Assembly: GCA_044226845.1 (NCBI GenBank)
Contig: JBGAGG010000008.1
Coordinates: 62,001-126,000 of the forward strand
Source: JAFDZO01 sp044226845
Lineage (GTDB): Bacteria > Bacteroidota > Ignavibacteria > Tepidaquicellales > Tepidaquicellaceae
Direction: 5' to 3'
Length of the DNA stretch: 64,000 bases
A program made the position numbers and the translations under genes. Under the pieces are notes generated by a model. That model was not told the origin of the DNA and ran no database searches. It saw only the letters and a list, made by a program, of their open reading frames with translations. How positions within the stretch are numbered: the stretch's first letter is position 1; each line of letters starts with the position of its first letter. Shown one piece after another: positions 41,848 through 50,473 of the stretch.

Positions 41848-43224
41848 ATGAAGATAAAAAATACACATTGCAATAACTTCCGGAACTTAACTATATCGGC
41901 GTTATTGTTTTTATTTTTGACAATATCTTCAATCTCATTCGGTCAAACACCGGGAATGTGGATGCAGCAATCTACTCACGATACAAATTATACTTATAAC
42001 TCCGTTTACTTTGCAAACTATAAAACCGGATGGGTATGCGGTACGCATGGCAAAATATTCAAAACTACTGACGGTGGTTATAACTGGACTCAGCAGCTTA
42101 CAAATTCTTATGAAAACTATCTGCAGAAAGTTAAAGGTATCGATACAAATTATGTTTACGCATGCGGCTTTGTAAATAATAGTGCTCCACCATCGGCGGT
42201 AATTCAGTCCACTACAAATGGCGGCACTATCTGGTATAATAATACGATCAATTTTCTTAGCTTTAAAAATGTTCACTTCATAAATGCCTTTACCGGATTT
42301 ATAATCGGCAGCCGTGTTGATTCAGCTAACACCGGAAGAATATACAGAACAACTAATGCCGGCGCAGGGGTCGGGGTAAATTACACAAGCTACGATAATC
42401 AGAACGTTTTGCGCCTCGGCACTTTCAGAGCTATAAGCTTCATCAATACTAATACAGGCTGGATAACTGCAACAAACTCATCCGATAACACAACCTTGCT
42501 GAAAACCACTAACATGGGCGTTAACTGGAATGTAGTCGGAACCACAATCAACGGAATATACATCAACGATATAAAATTCATAAACGAGCAGACAGGCTGG
42601 GCATGCGGCGGCGGTACTGAGGGCAACAGAGCAAAGATACTCAAGACCACTAACGGCGGGCAAAGCTGGACTGTTCAGACTTTTATGAATGCCAATATGT
42701 TCAACTCAATGAGCTGGCCTATATATTACACCACAAATTTTAGTACATACTGGGGTTACATTTGCGGAGAGAACGGACTTGTCTACGTCTCCTATGATTT
42801 AGGCGAAACATGGATACAGCAAATTACACCTAACATCAATAATCTAAACGGCATTTACTTCACTGACCCGAAAGTCGGATGGGCTGTCGGTAATAATGCC
42901 GATATCATAGCTACGTATAACGGCGGTGTTTCGGTTCAGAATATCTCAACTCAGGTGCCGGATGCATATAAAGTTTATCAGAACTACCCGAATCCGTTCA
43001 ACCCTACTACTACTATAAAGTTCGACATTTTAAAGAGCAGCTACGTAAACCTTCAGGTCTTTGACCAGACGGGAAGAATGGTTGAAGAGCTTGTCAATGA
43101 AAGCCTTAAACCGGGCTCTTACTCAGTTAACTGGGATGCGAAGAGCAGGCCGAGCGGGATTTACTACTATAGAATTTCAACTCCCGAGTTTACAAAGACA
43201 ATGAAAATGAGTTTGGTTAAATAA
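41848..43224 (+). CDS. T9SS-exported beta-propeller protein (Ycf48-like), about 458 residues
   Basis: Start chosen at the ATG 41848 (MKIKNTHCNN), which gives a normal signal peptide (ISALLFLFLTISSISFGQ). The upstream GTG at 41821 adds nine unconvincing residues. Repeats of the form KTTDGGYNW, YKTGWVCGTHGKIFKTT and NTGWITATN recur about six times. This is the Ycf48-like propeller unit, in which a TGWxxG turn precedes xxTTxGGxxW. C-terminal T9SS domain: NYPNPFNPTTTIKFDIL to TKTMKMSLVK. It is the only T9SS cargo gene of the island on the plus strand. Function unknown. Confidence 0.87.
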   Translation: MKIKNTHCNNFRNLTISALLFLFLTISSISFGQTPGMWMQQSTHDTNYTYNSVYFANYKTGWVCGTHGKIFKTTDGGYNWTQQLTNSYENYLQKVKGIDTNYVYACGFVNNSAPPSAVIQSTTNGGTIWYNNTINFLSFKNVHFINAFTGFIIGSRVDSANTGRIYRTTNAGAGVGVNYTSYDNQNVLRLGTFRAISFINTNTGWITATNSSDNTTLLKTTNMGVNWNVVGTTINGIYINDIKFINEQTGWACGGGTEGNRAKILKTTNGGQSWTVQTFMNANMFNSMSWPIYYTTNFSTYWGYICGENGLVYVSYDLGETWIQQITPNINNLNGIYFTDPKVGWAVGNNADIIATYNGGVSVQNISTQVPDAYKVYQNYPNPFNPTTTIKFDILKSSYVNLQVFDQTGRMVEELVNESLKPGSYSVNWDAKSRPSGIYYYRISTPEFTKTMKMSLVK

Positions 43225-43245
43225 ATTAGTAAAAGAGAGAGAAAT

Positions 43246-43284
43246 AAAGCCCTTTTTGAAGAAATTTGAAAAGGGCTTTTTTGT
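43246..43284 (+). terminator. Rho-independent terminator
   Basis: 11-bp stem AAAGCCCTTTT / AAAAGGGCTTT with a T-run, about 20 bp after the propeller gene stop. Confidence 0.88.
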
Positions 43285-43380
43285 GCTCAAAAAAAGTCGG
43301 AAAAAAGTCGGGTTTCTACTGACACATTTCTTTTTACCTTTTTCACCTTTTAAAATTTTTTACTCTCTACGTCGGATTTT

Positions 43381-43507
43381 TGTCGGATTTTGAAAATCCG
43401 GTATTGTTTTTACAATGTTTCTAGTTTTGATTTTCAGAACTCATGTCGGATTTTAAAAACCTCGGTACTGTTTTTACAATCTTTCCATTTTTGATTTTCC
43501 GACATCG
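43381..43507. repeat. Two tandem 63/64-bp repeat units plus partial third
   Basis: Unit A 43381-43443 and unit B 43444-43507 both start TGTCGGATTTT and share TGTTTTTACAAT and TTTTGATTTTC at matching places. A third unit begins at 43508 (TGTCGGATTC) but decays. Within unit A, GGATTTT-G-AAAATCC and ATTGT-TTTTT... ACAAT form dyads. Similarity covers the whole unit, so this is tandem duplication rather than a repeat-spacer array. Confidence 0.7.
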
Positions 43508-43722
43508 TGTCGGATTCTTAATTTCAAATTACGAATCACGAATAGATTTTTAAAAAGCCGGGGTTTCCTGTATCATATAATCAGAGAATGCCTCAGGATT
43601 AATTTAAGAAGATTTTTATTAAGTAGAAAGAAGATGTTCCCTATTACTATATATAGACAAGAATTATTTTTTTGGTATTGACAGGAGATTTAGGGAGTGG
43701 TGGGTTATTTCATATCCTTGTG

Positions 43723-43746
43723 GTTGTTGGTCAGAAGACCAACAAC
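43723..43746. repeat. Perfect 10-bp inverted repeat with AGAA loop
   Basis: GTTGTTGGTC (43723-43732), loop AGAA, GACCAACAAC (43737-43746). No T-run follows on the plus strand, so it is not a normal terminator. It resembles REP/BIME-type intergenic palindromes. Confidence 0.65.
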
Positions 43747-43843
43747 GGCTAAGAAAGCTTCGCCCTCTTTATTATTAAACTTATACTAATATTTGTCCCC
43801 GTAATTAATTTTATGGTCCGCTTTTCATAACAGCTCCTTAAAT

Positions 43844-45073
43844 TTATTTAATTAATAAAAATGATTTTGTAATACTGAATTTCTCTGAGGAAAGTTTATA
43901 AAAATATACACCTGAAGAAAGAAGGTTAGCATTATAGTTGATCCGATACGTTCCCTCAGTCTTAAATCCGGTGAAAGTTGTTTCAATTTTTTGTCCAAGA
44001 GAGTTAAATACGTCCAGACTGTAATATCCTTTCTCTTTTACAGAAAACTCAATATTAGTCTGTGCATTAAAAGGATTTGGATAATTTTGCTTCAATTCAA
44101 AATTATCGGGAATTGCTGAAGAGATTTGATTTACATTTGTCATTCCCCCGTGCTCAGTGTAGATCAGTCTACCGGCACCGCCGCAAATAAATCCTGTAGA
44201 ATCATTTGTAAAAAATATTGAGCCAAAATACCTGGGATCAGTTCCCGTGTTTTCTCTCCGCCACGAATAACCCCCGTTAGTAGTTTTGTATAATTTCCCT
44301 GAATCACCCCCGGCATATCCAGTATTTTCATTCACAAAGCTTACTCCTCGTATAGGAGGTTGTGTTTCTATAGTGTCTATTATAACCCACGTATCACAAA
44401 AATCATTTGAGCGAAAAACTCTTGCATCATTTCCTATAACCCAGATAAATTGATTATTATATTTCCCGATTTTTTTAAATTGTGAAAAGGCACCTTTTAC
44501 AGGTATTTTTGTTTCAAACCAATTCAATCCTGCATTAGTTGTTTTAAAAACAATTCCATCGCCGCACAATATCCCTGTAGAAGAATTTTTAAAATAGAAA
44601 TCACTCAAGGTTCCCCAAAAAAGATAAGTTGAATCCAGTGATATTCCTCCATTTGTTGTTCTCCAAACTACCTGACCTGTTCCTGTTATCCACCCTGTAT
44701 TCTCATTTATAAAACAAATTGTATTATAGCTATGCCCCTGTCCAATTGGTCCGTTTCTTATTTCTATCCAGCTGTTGCCGCCATCTGTTGTCTTTATTAT
44801 AGTTTCAAACCACCCGCATACGTAAACAACATTGCTATCTATAGGATGAACTCCGAATAATGGTTTTCCTATTGCAGGATGAGAAATACTTATCCAGTTC
44901 AATCCTGCATTCGTTGTTTTTATTATTACTCCGTCTCCTACTGCCCAGCCAGTATTCTTATTTATAAATTCAATATCCCGCAGATTACCTGTTACTCCGC
45001 TTGACTGCTGTATCCACTGAGCATCTACATTAGATGAGAATAAAAGTAATAATATTGGTATTATTTTATTCAT
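43844..45073 (-). CDS. T9SS-exported beta-propeller protein, 409 residues
   Basis: Signal peptide (IIPILLLLFSSNVDAQ) and about six propeller repeats: NTGWAVGDGVIIKTTNAGLNW, VYVCGWFETIIKTTDGGNSW, NTGYAGGDSGKLYKTTNGG and STGFICGGAGRLIYTEHGG. It ends in a T9SS type A domain (NYPNPFNAQTNIEFSVKEKG to SITKSFLLIK). Here the usual NPST is NAQT and the last residues are LLIK rather than LVK, a more diverged end than its three paralogues. No good terminator was seen after it. Function unknown. Confidence 0.86.
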   Translation of the reverse strand: MNKIIPILLLLFSSNVDAQWIQQSSGVTGNLRDIEFINKNTGWAVGDGVIIKTTNAGLNWISISHPAIGKPLFGVHPIDSNVVYVCGWFETIIKTTDGGNSWIEIRNGPIGQGHSYNTICFINENTGWITGTGQVVWRTTNGGISLDSTYLFWGTLSDFYFKNSSTGILCGDGIVFKTTNAGLNWFETKIPVKGAFSQFKKIGKYNNQFIWVIGNDARVFRSNDFCDTWVIIDTIETQPPIRGVSFVNENTGYAGGDSGKLYKTTNGGYSWRRENTGTDPRYFGSIFFTNDSTGFICGGAGRLIYTEHGGMTNVNQISSAIPDNFELKQNYPNPFNAQTNIEFSVKEKGYYSLDVFNSLGQKIETTFTGFKTEGTYRINYNANLLSSGVYFYKLSSEKFSITKSFLLIK

Positions 45074-45325
45074 TTGTCAAAGTTTGAAATTTAAAACCAG
45101 ATTGAGTACGATATAAATATGACAGTTCATAATTTTTCTAAAATATGATTTATCATAAATACTCTTACCCGGTATTTAAGAATTGTATAAGGGAAAATGT
45201 TTTAAGGTGTGCCGCTCCATTTTCAACTTATAAGTTTTTTTAAAAACAATCAACTGTAATTTCAATATGTATGTAAATTAATTATAAAGTTTTGCTTTTT
45301 AGCTATAAAATTATTCCTTTTCGGA

Positions 45326-45353
45326 GGAAACCCTCTCCCCATTTTTCGTTTCC
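45326..45353. promoter_or_regulatory. Candidate TetR operator, upstream copy
   Basis: GGAAAC (45326-45331), 16 bp, GTTTCC (45348-45353). Same arms and spacing as the copy at 45398; centre-to-centre distance 72 bp. Sits upstream of the -33 box. Confidence 0.6.
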
Positions 45354-45368
45354 GCAGTATTATTGTGC

Positions 45369-45399
45369 TTGACATTAAAATCCATTCTTTCTAATTTGG
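45369..45399 (+). promoter_or_regulatory. Promoter of the TetR/efflux operon
   Basis: TTGACA at 45369-45374. After the TTG, 20 bp lead to TAATTTGG (45392-45399), one mismatch from the Bacteroidetes TAnnTTTG -7 box. It also reads as a sigma70-like TTGACA-N17-TAATTT. Start of transcription would fall within the downstream operator copy. Confidence 0.6.
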
Positions 45400-45425
45400 A
45401 AACCATATACACGATTATAGTTTCC
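45398..45425. promoter_or_regulatory. Candidate TetR operator, downstream copy
   Basis: GGAAAC (45398-45403), 16 bp, GTTTCC (45420-45425). It directly follows and overlaps the -7 box, where a bound repressor would block transcription start. The arm GTTTC also forms a second small dyad with GAAAC at 45429-45433. Confidence 0.65.
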
Positions 45426-45488
45426 GTTGAAACTTTAGAAAATCAGTTCCGTAACACAATTTAACACACCAATTACATTTTAAAAAAT

Positions 45489-46157
45489 ATGATGAACAAT
45501 TTACATCCTGTAGAATTATCGAAAGATAATGAGAGGATACTGCGCTATGCACAGGAGAAATTCCAGAAAGAGGGATTTTATAAAACCTCTATGGATGAGC
45601 TTGCCCGTGAACTCCAGATAAGCAAAAAAACAATCTATAAGTACTATGCCAGCAAGGAAAAACTCGTTGAGCATATTGTAATGGATAAGATGATGTGCGA
45701 CTCGGGGAAGATAAAAGATTTCCTTAATGCAGAAGATAATGTAGTAATGAAATTTATAAAGATACTTAACCTGAACCGCGAAAGATTTTCATGCATGAGC
45801 GAAAAGTGGTTCAGAGACCTTCAGATACACACTCCCCAGCTATGGAGCGAGATGGATAAGTTCAAGATACAGATGATAGAAGAGACGATGAAAAAACTTA
45901 TCGAGCAGGGCAAGAAGGAAAAGCTGATAGAGAATTATCCGAGCGAAATAATCATAGCAGTTATGATTTCCTCAGTGAAGGCGATACTGAACTCTGACTT
46001 CATGATGAACTCGAAGCTGAACGTAAAAGAATTATTCCACTATACAATGGAGCTTCTTCTCAACGGAATGCTGACTGAGAAGGGCAAAAAGATTTACGAA
46101 AAAGAAAAAAATAATATCGAGAACCAAATCGGTAAAATAAATCTAAGTCAAAATTAA
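45489..46157 (+). CDS. TetR/AcrR-family transcriptional regulator
   Basis: 222 residues. The N-terminal winged-less HTH is typical: RILRYAQEKFQKEGFYKTSM, then DELARELQISKKTIYKYYASKEKLVEHI, where ISKKTIYKYY is the recognition helix. The C-terminal helical domain (about 60-205) is the ligand pocket and dimer interface, diverged as usual. It is first in the RND efflux operon and follows the two GGAAAC-N16-GTTTCC repeats, so it is probably an autoregulated repressor of the pump, relieved by a pump substrate. ATG start; an in-frame second ATG follows immediately (MMNN). Confidence 0.92.
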   Translation: MMNNLHPVELSKDNERILRYAQEKFQKEGFYKTSMDELARELQISKKTIYKYYASKEKLVEHIVMDKMMCDSGKIKDFLNAEDNVVMKFIKILNLNRERFSCMSEKWFRDLQIHTPQLWSEMDKFKIQMIEETMKKLIEQGKKEKLIENYPSEIIIAVMISSVKAILNSDFMMNSKLNVKELFHYTMELLLNGMLTEKGKKIYEKEKNNIENQIGKINLSQN

Positions 46158-46193
46158 TTTTACAGAATTGAATTTTACAGAATTAAATTTTAA
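46156..46193. repeat. 2.5 copies of a 15-bp tandem repeat
   Basis: AATTTTACAGAATTG / AATTTTACAGAATTA / AATTTTAA. It starts in the tetR stop codon and fills most of the leader before the membrane-fusion gene; probably replication slippage, though copy number could tune spacing. Confidence 0.7.
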
Positions 46194-46209
46194 TAAATAC
46201 ATTACATAA

Positions 46210-47265
46210 ATGAAAAAAATACTGGTAATAGTTGTTGTACTTATAGCCATGGCTGCAGTGGTATTCACTCTTATGAACAATAAGAAGAAGGCAGCGGAGA
46301 AGCTAAAAACATCTAATGATTTTTCTACTAAGATTCCCGTGAATGTGATTCCTGTCTCTGAAAAGGAAATTAAAAATTCATTAACCTTGGTAGGAACAAT
46401 AAATCCTTTCAGAGAAGTTAACATTGCATCTGAAGTTCCGGGCAGAATACGCACCGTCAGCTTCAAAGAAGGTGACTTTAAAGGACAAGGAAGCACACTT
46501 GTAACACTTGATAACGAACTGAAAAGTATTGCTGTAGAAACAGCCGAAAATAATTATGCAAAAGCCAAGCAGGACCTTGAGAGATATCAGCAGCTTGTAA
46601 GAGAAGACGCTGCAACTCAAAGCCAGCTTGAGCAGTACCTGTTTGCTTTCAATAATGCGCAGCTAGCGCTGAATACAGCTTACAGAAATGTAAAAGATAC
46701 AAGAATAACTGCGCCGATGGGCGGGATAATAAATATAAAGAGTGTTGAAGTCGGCAGCTACGTTGCTCCGGGCACAGTGATTGCAAACATGGTTGATATA
46801 TCGAAGCTGAAAGTAAGAGTGAACGTACCGGAGACGGAAGTGTTCAGGCTGAAAGTCGGTGATAATGTAATTGTAACAACGGATATATATCCTGATGAGC
46901 AGTTCGACGGAAAGATTTCCGTTATCGCGCCGAAGGGTGATGAAGCGCATACTTATCCTGTAGAGATAGTGATTTCAAACTCAAAGAAGACTCCGTTAAA
47001 AGCGGGTATGTTTGCGAAGATAGATTTCAGCACTATTAAAGGAAGAACAGGACTTGCCATACCAAGAGAAGCAATTGTAGGAAGCATAAAAGATGCTCAC
47101 GTTTATGTAATAGTAAACAATAAGGCACAGTACAGAAAAATTGAAACAGGACTTGAAAGCGATAATGATGTGGAAGTAACATCGGGACTGAATGCAGGTG
47201 AGCAGCTTGTAATAACAGGCGGCAACAATCTTAAAGACGGCTTAGAAGTAAATATCGTAAAGTAA
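46210..47265 (+). CDS. RND efflux membrane-fusion protein (HlyD/AcrA family)
   Basis: 351 residues. An N-terminal membrane anchor (ILVIVVVLIAMAAVVFTLM) is followed by the lipoyl half-motif VGTINPFREVNIASEVPGRI, a helical hairpin (about 95-150) rich in Q and E, and the second lipoyl half APMGGIINIKSVEVGSYVAPG. Beta-barrel and membrane-proximal domains complete it (TDIYPDEQFDGKISVIAPKG, IPREAIVGS). It would link the inner-membrane pump encoded next to the TolC-like channel. No lipobox, so it is anchored by the N-terminal helix. 52 bp after tetR, 41 bp before the pump gene. Confidence 0.95.
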   Translation: MKKILVIVVVLIAMAAVVFTLMNNKKKAAEKLKTSNDFSTKIPVNVIPVSEKEIKNSLTLVGTINPFREVNIASEVPGRIRTVSFKEGDFKGQGSTLVTLDNELKSIAVETAENNYAKAKQDLERYQQLVREDAATQSQLEQYLFAFNNAQLALNTAYRNVKDTRITAPMGGIINIKSVEVGSYVAPGTVIANMVDISKLKVRVNVPETEVFRLKVGDNVIVTTDIYPDEQFDGKISVIAPKGDEAHTYPVEIVISNSKKTPLKAGMFAKIDFSTIKGRTGLAIPREAIVGSIKDAHVYVIVNNKAQYRKIETGLESDNDVEVTSGLNAGEQLVITGGNNLKDGLEVNIVK

Positions 47266-47306
47266 CAATAACGAAACTGAAGAAATCTACAATAAAATTT
47301 TAGAAA

Positions 47307-50300
47307 ATGACATTAACAGAATTATCAATAAAACGGCCTTCCTTCATAGTGGTTATCTTCGCGGTAATTGCTCTTGTGGGGACCTTTTTATTTGCACAGT
47401 TAAAATACGAGCTTCTGCCGAAGATATCTTCGCCTGTAGTAGTTGTTACAACTATTTACCCGGGCAGCTCTCCGTATGAAGTGGAAACTTCGGTAACGAA
47501 GGTTATCGAAGATGCCGTATCAGGTATTGAAAAAATTAACAAAGTAACAGCTTCCTCATTGGAAGGTGTTTCATTTGTTACAATTGAATTTATACAATCG
47601 GCAAAGATTGATATTGCATTGCAGGATGTCCAGAGAAAAGTGAATGAAGTTATCACACAGCTTCCTGATGATGCGAAATCACCGACACTCTCGAAGATAG
47701 CTATTGATGAAATACCCGTTATCAGAATGGGTGTTACAAGCAATATGCCTTCCAGAGAATTTTATCAGTTAATGAAAGACCAGGTGCAGACAAGACTTGC
47801 AAAGCTGCCCGGAGTCGGACAGATTCAGCTTGTCGGCGGTGATGAAAGAGAAATAAGAGTAAATCTTGATTTAGATAAAATACAGTCTTTCGGCCTATCG
47901 GTTGCGAGAATTGTCGGAACAATAAAAGGAAACAATGTTGACTTCCCTACCGGTAACTTAAAAGGCGATGACAGGCAATATGTAGTCCGTGTTGCAGGTA
48001 AGGTTACTTCGATGGAAGAGATGAGAAATTTGATTGTCGGACAATCAAAAATGGGCGGCGATGTAAAGCTTGGCGATATTGCAGAAGTAGAAGACGGACA
48101 GGCTGAGTATACAAAGATTAGCAGACTGAACGGAGTAACGTCAATCGGTGTGCTTGTATCAAAGCAGACAGATGCTAATTCAGTTGATGTGAGCAGACTA
48201 GTAAGAGAAGAGCTTCCGAAGATACAGAAAGATTACGCTAAGGATGATATTAAATTCGATATAGCGCAGGACGGGTCGCTGTTCACGCTTGATGCAGCTA
48301 ACGCTGTAAAGAAAGACCTTGCGCTTGCAGTTATACTTGTTGCGCTTGTGATGCTTTTATTCCTTCATAGCTTAAGGAACTCGTTAATCGTTATGGTTGC
48401 GATTCCCTGCTCAATGCTTGCGACATTTATATTTATGTATATATTCGGACTATCGCTTAATTTAATGACACTGCTGGGGCTATCGCTTGTTGTGGGTATT
48501 CTTGTGGATGACTCGATTGTAGTTCTTGAAAATATTTATCACCACCTTGAAAAAGGCGAAGAGAAACGTTCAGCTGCTTTAAAAGGCAGAAATGAAATCG
48601 GCTTTGCTGCTCTCTCGATAACACTTGTAGACGTTGTGGTGTTCGTTCCGCTTACATTAGTTGGCGGTCTTATCGGTAACATCTTAAAAGAATTCTCTTT
48701 AGTAGTAGTAGCCTCTACATTAATGAGTTTGTTTGTATCCTTCACCGTTACTCCGATGCTTGCATCAAGATTTTCCAAACTGCAGGATATCAGAAAGCCC
48801 GGTATTATGAATGCTTTCTCAAGAGGATTTGAAAGTTTATTCAACAGAGTAAAAAGACATTACGAAGGTCTTTTGAAATATGCATTAAGACACTGGATAC
48901 TTACATTACTTGTAACATTCATTTTATTCATCGCTTCATTCTTGCTTCCTGCATTAGGATTCATCGGCGGCGAGTTTATTACACAATCGGATAGAGGTGA
49001 ATTTACAGTTACAGTTGAGCTTGACCCCGGAACTACATTAGAAAATACAAACTATACAACAAGAAACATTGAGAATATAATCGGTACAATGCCCGAAGTT
49101 CAGAAGACGTTTGTTAACGTCGGCGCATCGGCTGAAGGTCTTTTCTCACAGTCAGCGAATAACGCTTCGGAAATTAACGTAACACTGGTTCCGAAAGAGC
49201 AGAGGCTGCTTTCAACTGACCAGGTTGGAAATGAAATTAAGAAGAAACTACAGAACATTCCCGGGGCAAAAATCAGAGTTAACCCAATCGGCATCTTCGG
49301 TGTGGCTAACCAGACACCGGTACAGATTATTGTCAGCGGACCTAATATGAACGTTGTAAAATCATCGGCTGATTCAGTGTTTAATATACTGAAAAGAATT
49401 CCGGGTACTGCTGACGTACGTCTTTCAACAGAAGACGGTAAGCCGGAAACAAGAGTTGAGATTGACAGAGACAAGCTTTCCACATTCGGAATTTCCATTG
49501 CTGAGGTTGGTACTGCATTAAGAGTAGGGTTATCCGGTGATGATGATTCAAAGTTCAGAGACGTTAAAACAAATACAGAATATACTATAAGAATTGCTTA
49601 TGATGAATTCAACAGAACAAAAATGAGCGACCTTAACTCAATGGTGTTCTTCACACCACAGGGCAGAGCAGTTCAGTTGAATCAGTTTGCAAATATTTAC
49701 CAGACAACAGGCCCGACTAAGCTTACAAGAAAAGACAGAAACCCGACTATCTATGTTTATTCACAGGTGAACGGTGTTCCTTCAGGTACTATCGGCGCGG
49801 CATTTCAGGAAGGTCTTAAAAAAGCAAATCTTCCGCCGGAAATTATTATAGGATACGATGGTGATTTAAGAAATCAGGCAGAAGGTTTCTCAAGCCTTGG
49901 ACTTGCATTGCTTGCAGCTATTATCTTTATGTACTTAATTATGGTTGCGCTCTATGATTCTTATATTTATCCGCTGGTAGTTATGTTCTCATTGCCTGTA
50001 GCTATTATCGGAGCTTTCCTTGCTCTCGCATTGACAATGAAAACACTTAATATATTCTCTATCCTCGGATTGATCATGTTGATGGGTCTTGTAGCAAAGA
50101 ACGCTATCCTTCTCGTTGACAGAGCGAATGACAGAAAGCTTCACGGGATGAGTTCTTATGATGCTATTGTTGAAGCAGGTGATACAAGATTGAGACCGAT
50201 TCTTATGACTACAATTTCGATGGTCGTTGGTATGTTGCCGATTGCGCTTTCACACGATTCGGGCTCTGAATGGAAATCAGGTCTTGCATTCGCAATTGTC

Positions 50301-50447
50301 GGTGGTCTTACAAGCTCGATGTTCTTAACACTTGTAGTTGTTCCTGTTATATTCATCAGAGTTGATAAAATAAAAGACTGGTTCGCTAGCAGAAAAGAAA
50401 AAAGAGCGTTGAAAAGAGAAGCAAAAGAAGCATTAGCAAACACTTAA
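47307..50447 (+). CDS. RND efflux pump, inner-membrane transporter (AcrB/HAE1 type)
   Basis: 1046 residues, full length with 12 membrane helices and two large periplasmic loops. It starts LTELSIKRPSFIVVIFAVIAL. TM4 carries the proton-relay aspartates in VVGILVDDSIVVLENIYHHLEKG and TM10 the partner lysine in MGLVAKNAILLVDRAN. YPGSSPYEVETSVTKVIEDAV near the N-terminus is the usual porter sequence. It exchanges protons for drugs, bile-like or lipidic compounds as a trimer. The presence of both Asp residues points to a proton-driven HAE pump. Substrate cannot be read. Part of tetR-MFP-RND-TolC. Confidence 0.96.
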   Translation: MTLTELSIKRPSFIVVIFAVIALVGTFLFAQLKYELLPKISSPVVVVTTIYPGSSPYEVETSVTKVIEDAVSGIEKINKVTASSLEGVSFVTIEFIQSAKIDIALQDVQRKVNEVITQLPDDAKSPTLSKIAIDEIPVIRMGVTSNMPSREFYQLMKDQVQTRLAKLPGVGQIQLVGGDEREIRVNLDLDKIQSFGLSVARIVGTIKGNNVDFPTGNLKGDDRQYVVRVAGKVTSMEEMRNLIVGQSKMGGDVKLGDIAEVEDGQAEYTKISRLNGVTSIGVLVSKQTDANSVDVSRLVREELPKIQKDYAKDDIKFDIAQDGSLFTLDAANAVKKDLALAVILVALVMLLFLHSLRNSLIVMVAIPCSMLATFIFMYIFGLSLNLMTLLGLSLVVGILVDDSIVVLENIYHHLEKGEEKRSAALKGRNEIGFAALSITLVDVVVFVPLTLVGGLIGNILKEFSLVVVASTLMSLFVSFTVTPMLASRFSKLQDIRKPGIMNAFSRGFESLFNRVKRHYEGLLKYALRHWILTLLVTFILFIASFLLPALGFIGGEFITQSDRGEFTVTVELDPGTTLENTNYTTRNIENIIGTMPEVQKTFVNVGASAEGLFSQSANNASEINVTLVPKEQRLLSTDQVGNEIKKKLQNIPGAKIRVNPIGIFGVANQTPVQIIVSGPNMNVVKSSADSVFNILKRIPGTADVRLSTEDGKPETRVEIDRDKLSTFGISIAEVGTALRVGLSGDDDSKFRDVKTNTEYTIRIAYDEFNRTKMSDLNSMVFFTPQGRAVQLNQFANIYQTTGPTKLTRKDRNPTIYVYSQVNGVPSGTIGAAFQEGLKKANLPPEIIIGYDGDLRNQAEGFSSLGLALLAAIIFMYLIMVALYDSYIYPLVVMFSLPVAIIGAFLALALTMKTLNIFSILGLIMLMGLVAKNAILLVDRANDRKLHGMSSYDAIVEAGDTRLRPILMTTISMVVGMLPIALSHDSGSEWKSGLAFAIVGGLTSSMFLTLVVVPVIFIRVDKIKDWFASRKEKRALKREAKEALANT

Positions 50448-50473
50448 CAATTTTAATTATTTAGATATCAATC

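Larger units (their letters stand above)
43225..43843. other. Long intergenic region with repeats and hairpins
   Basis: 619 bp without a gene. It holds a terminator (43246-43284), an 11-bp tandem AAAAAAGTCGG pair near 43290-43311, two 63/64-bp tandem repeats (43381-43507) and a perfect 10-bp hairpin (43723-43746). Codon-like structure is absent in all frames. Confidence 0.6.
45074..45488. other. Intergenic region carrying the efflux-operon control region
   Basis: 415 bp between the divergent propeller gene and the TetR gene. The right half holds a promoter and two identical-type inverted repeats, described separately. The left half is AT-rich with no clear signal. Confidence 0.6.

Noticed and set aside
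43381..43507. CRISPR array
   Set aside because: The whole unit is repeated, not just a short repeat between unique spacers; only two full units, no leader and no cas genes.
36709..45073. Photosystem II assembly factor function for the Ycf48-like propellers
   Set aside because: Signal peptides plus T9SS sorting domains place them at the cell surface, and no photosynthesis genes occur; only the repeat fold is shared.
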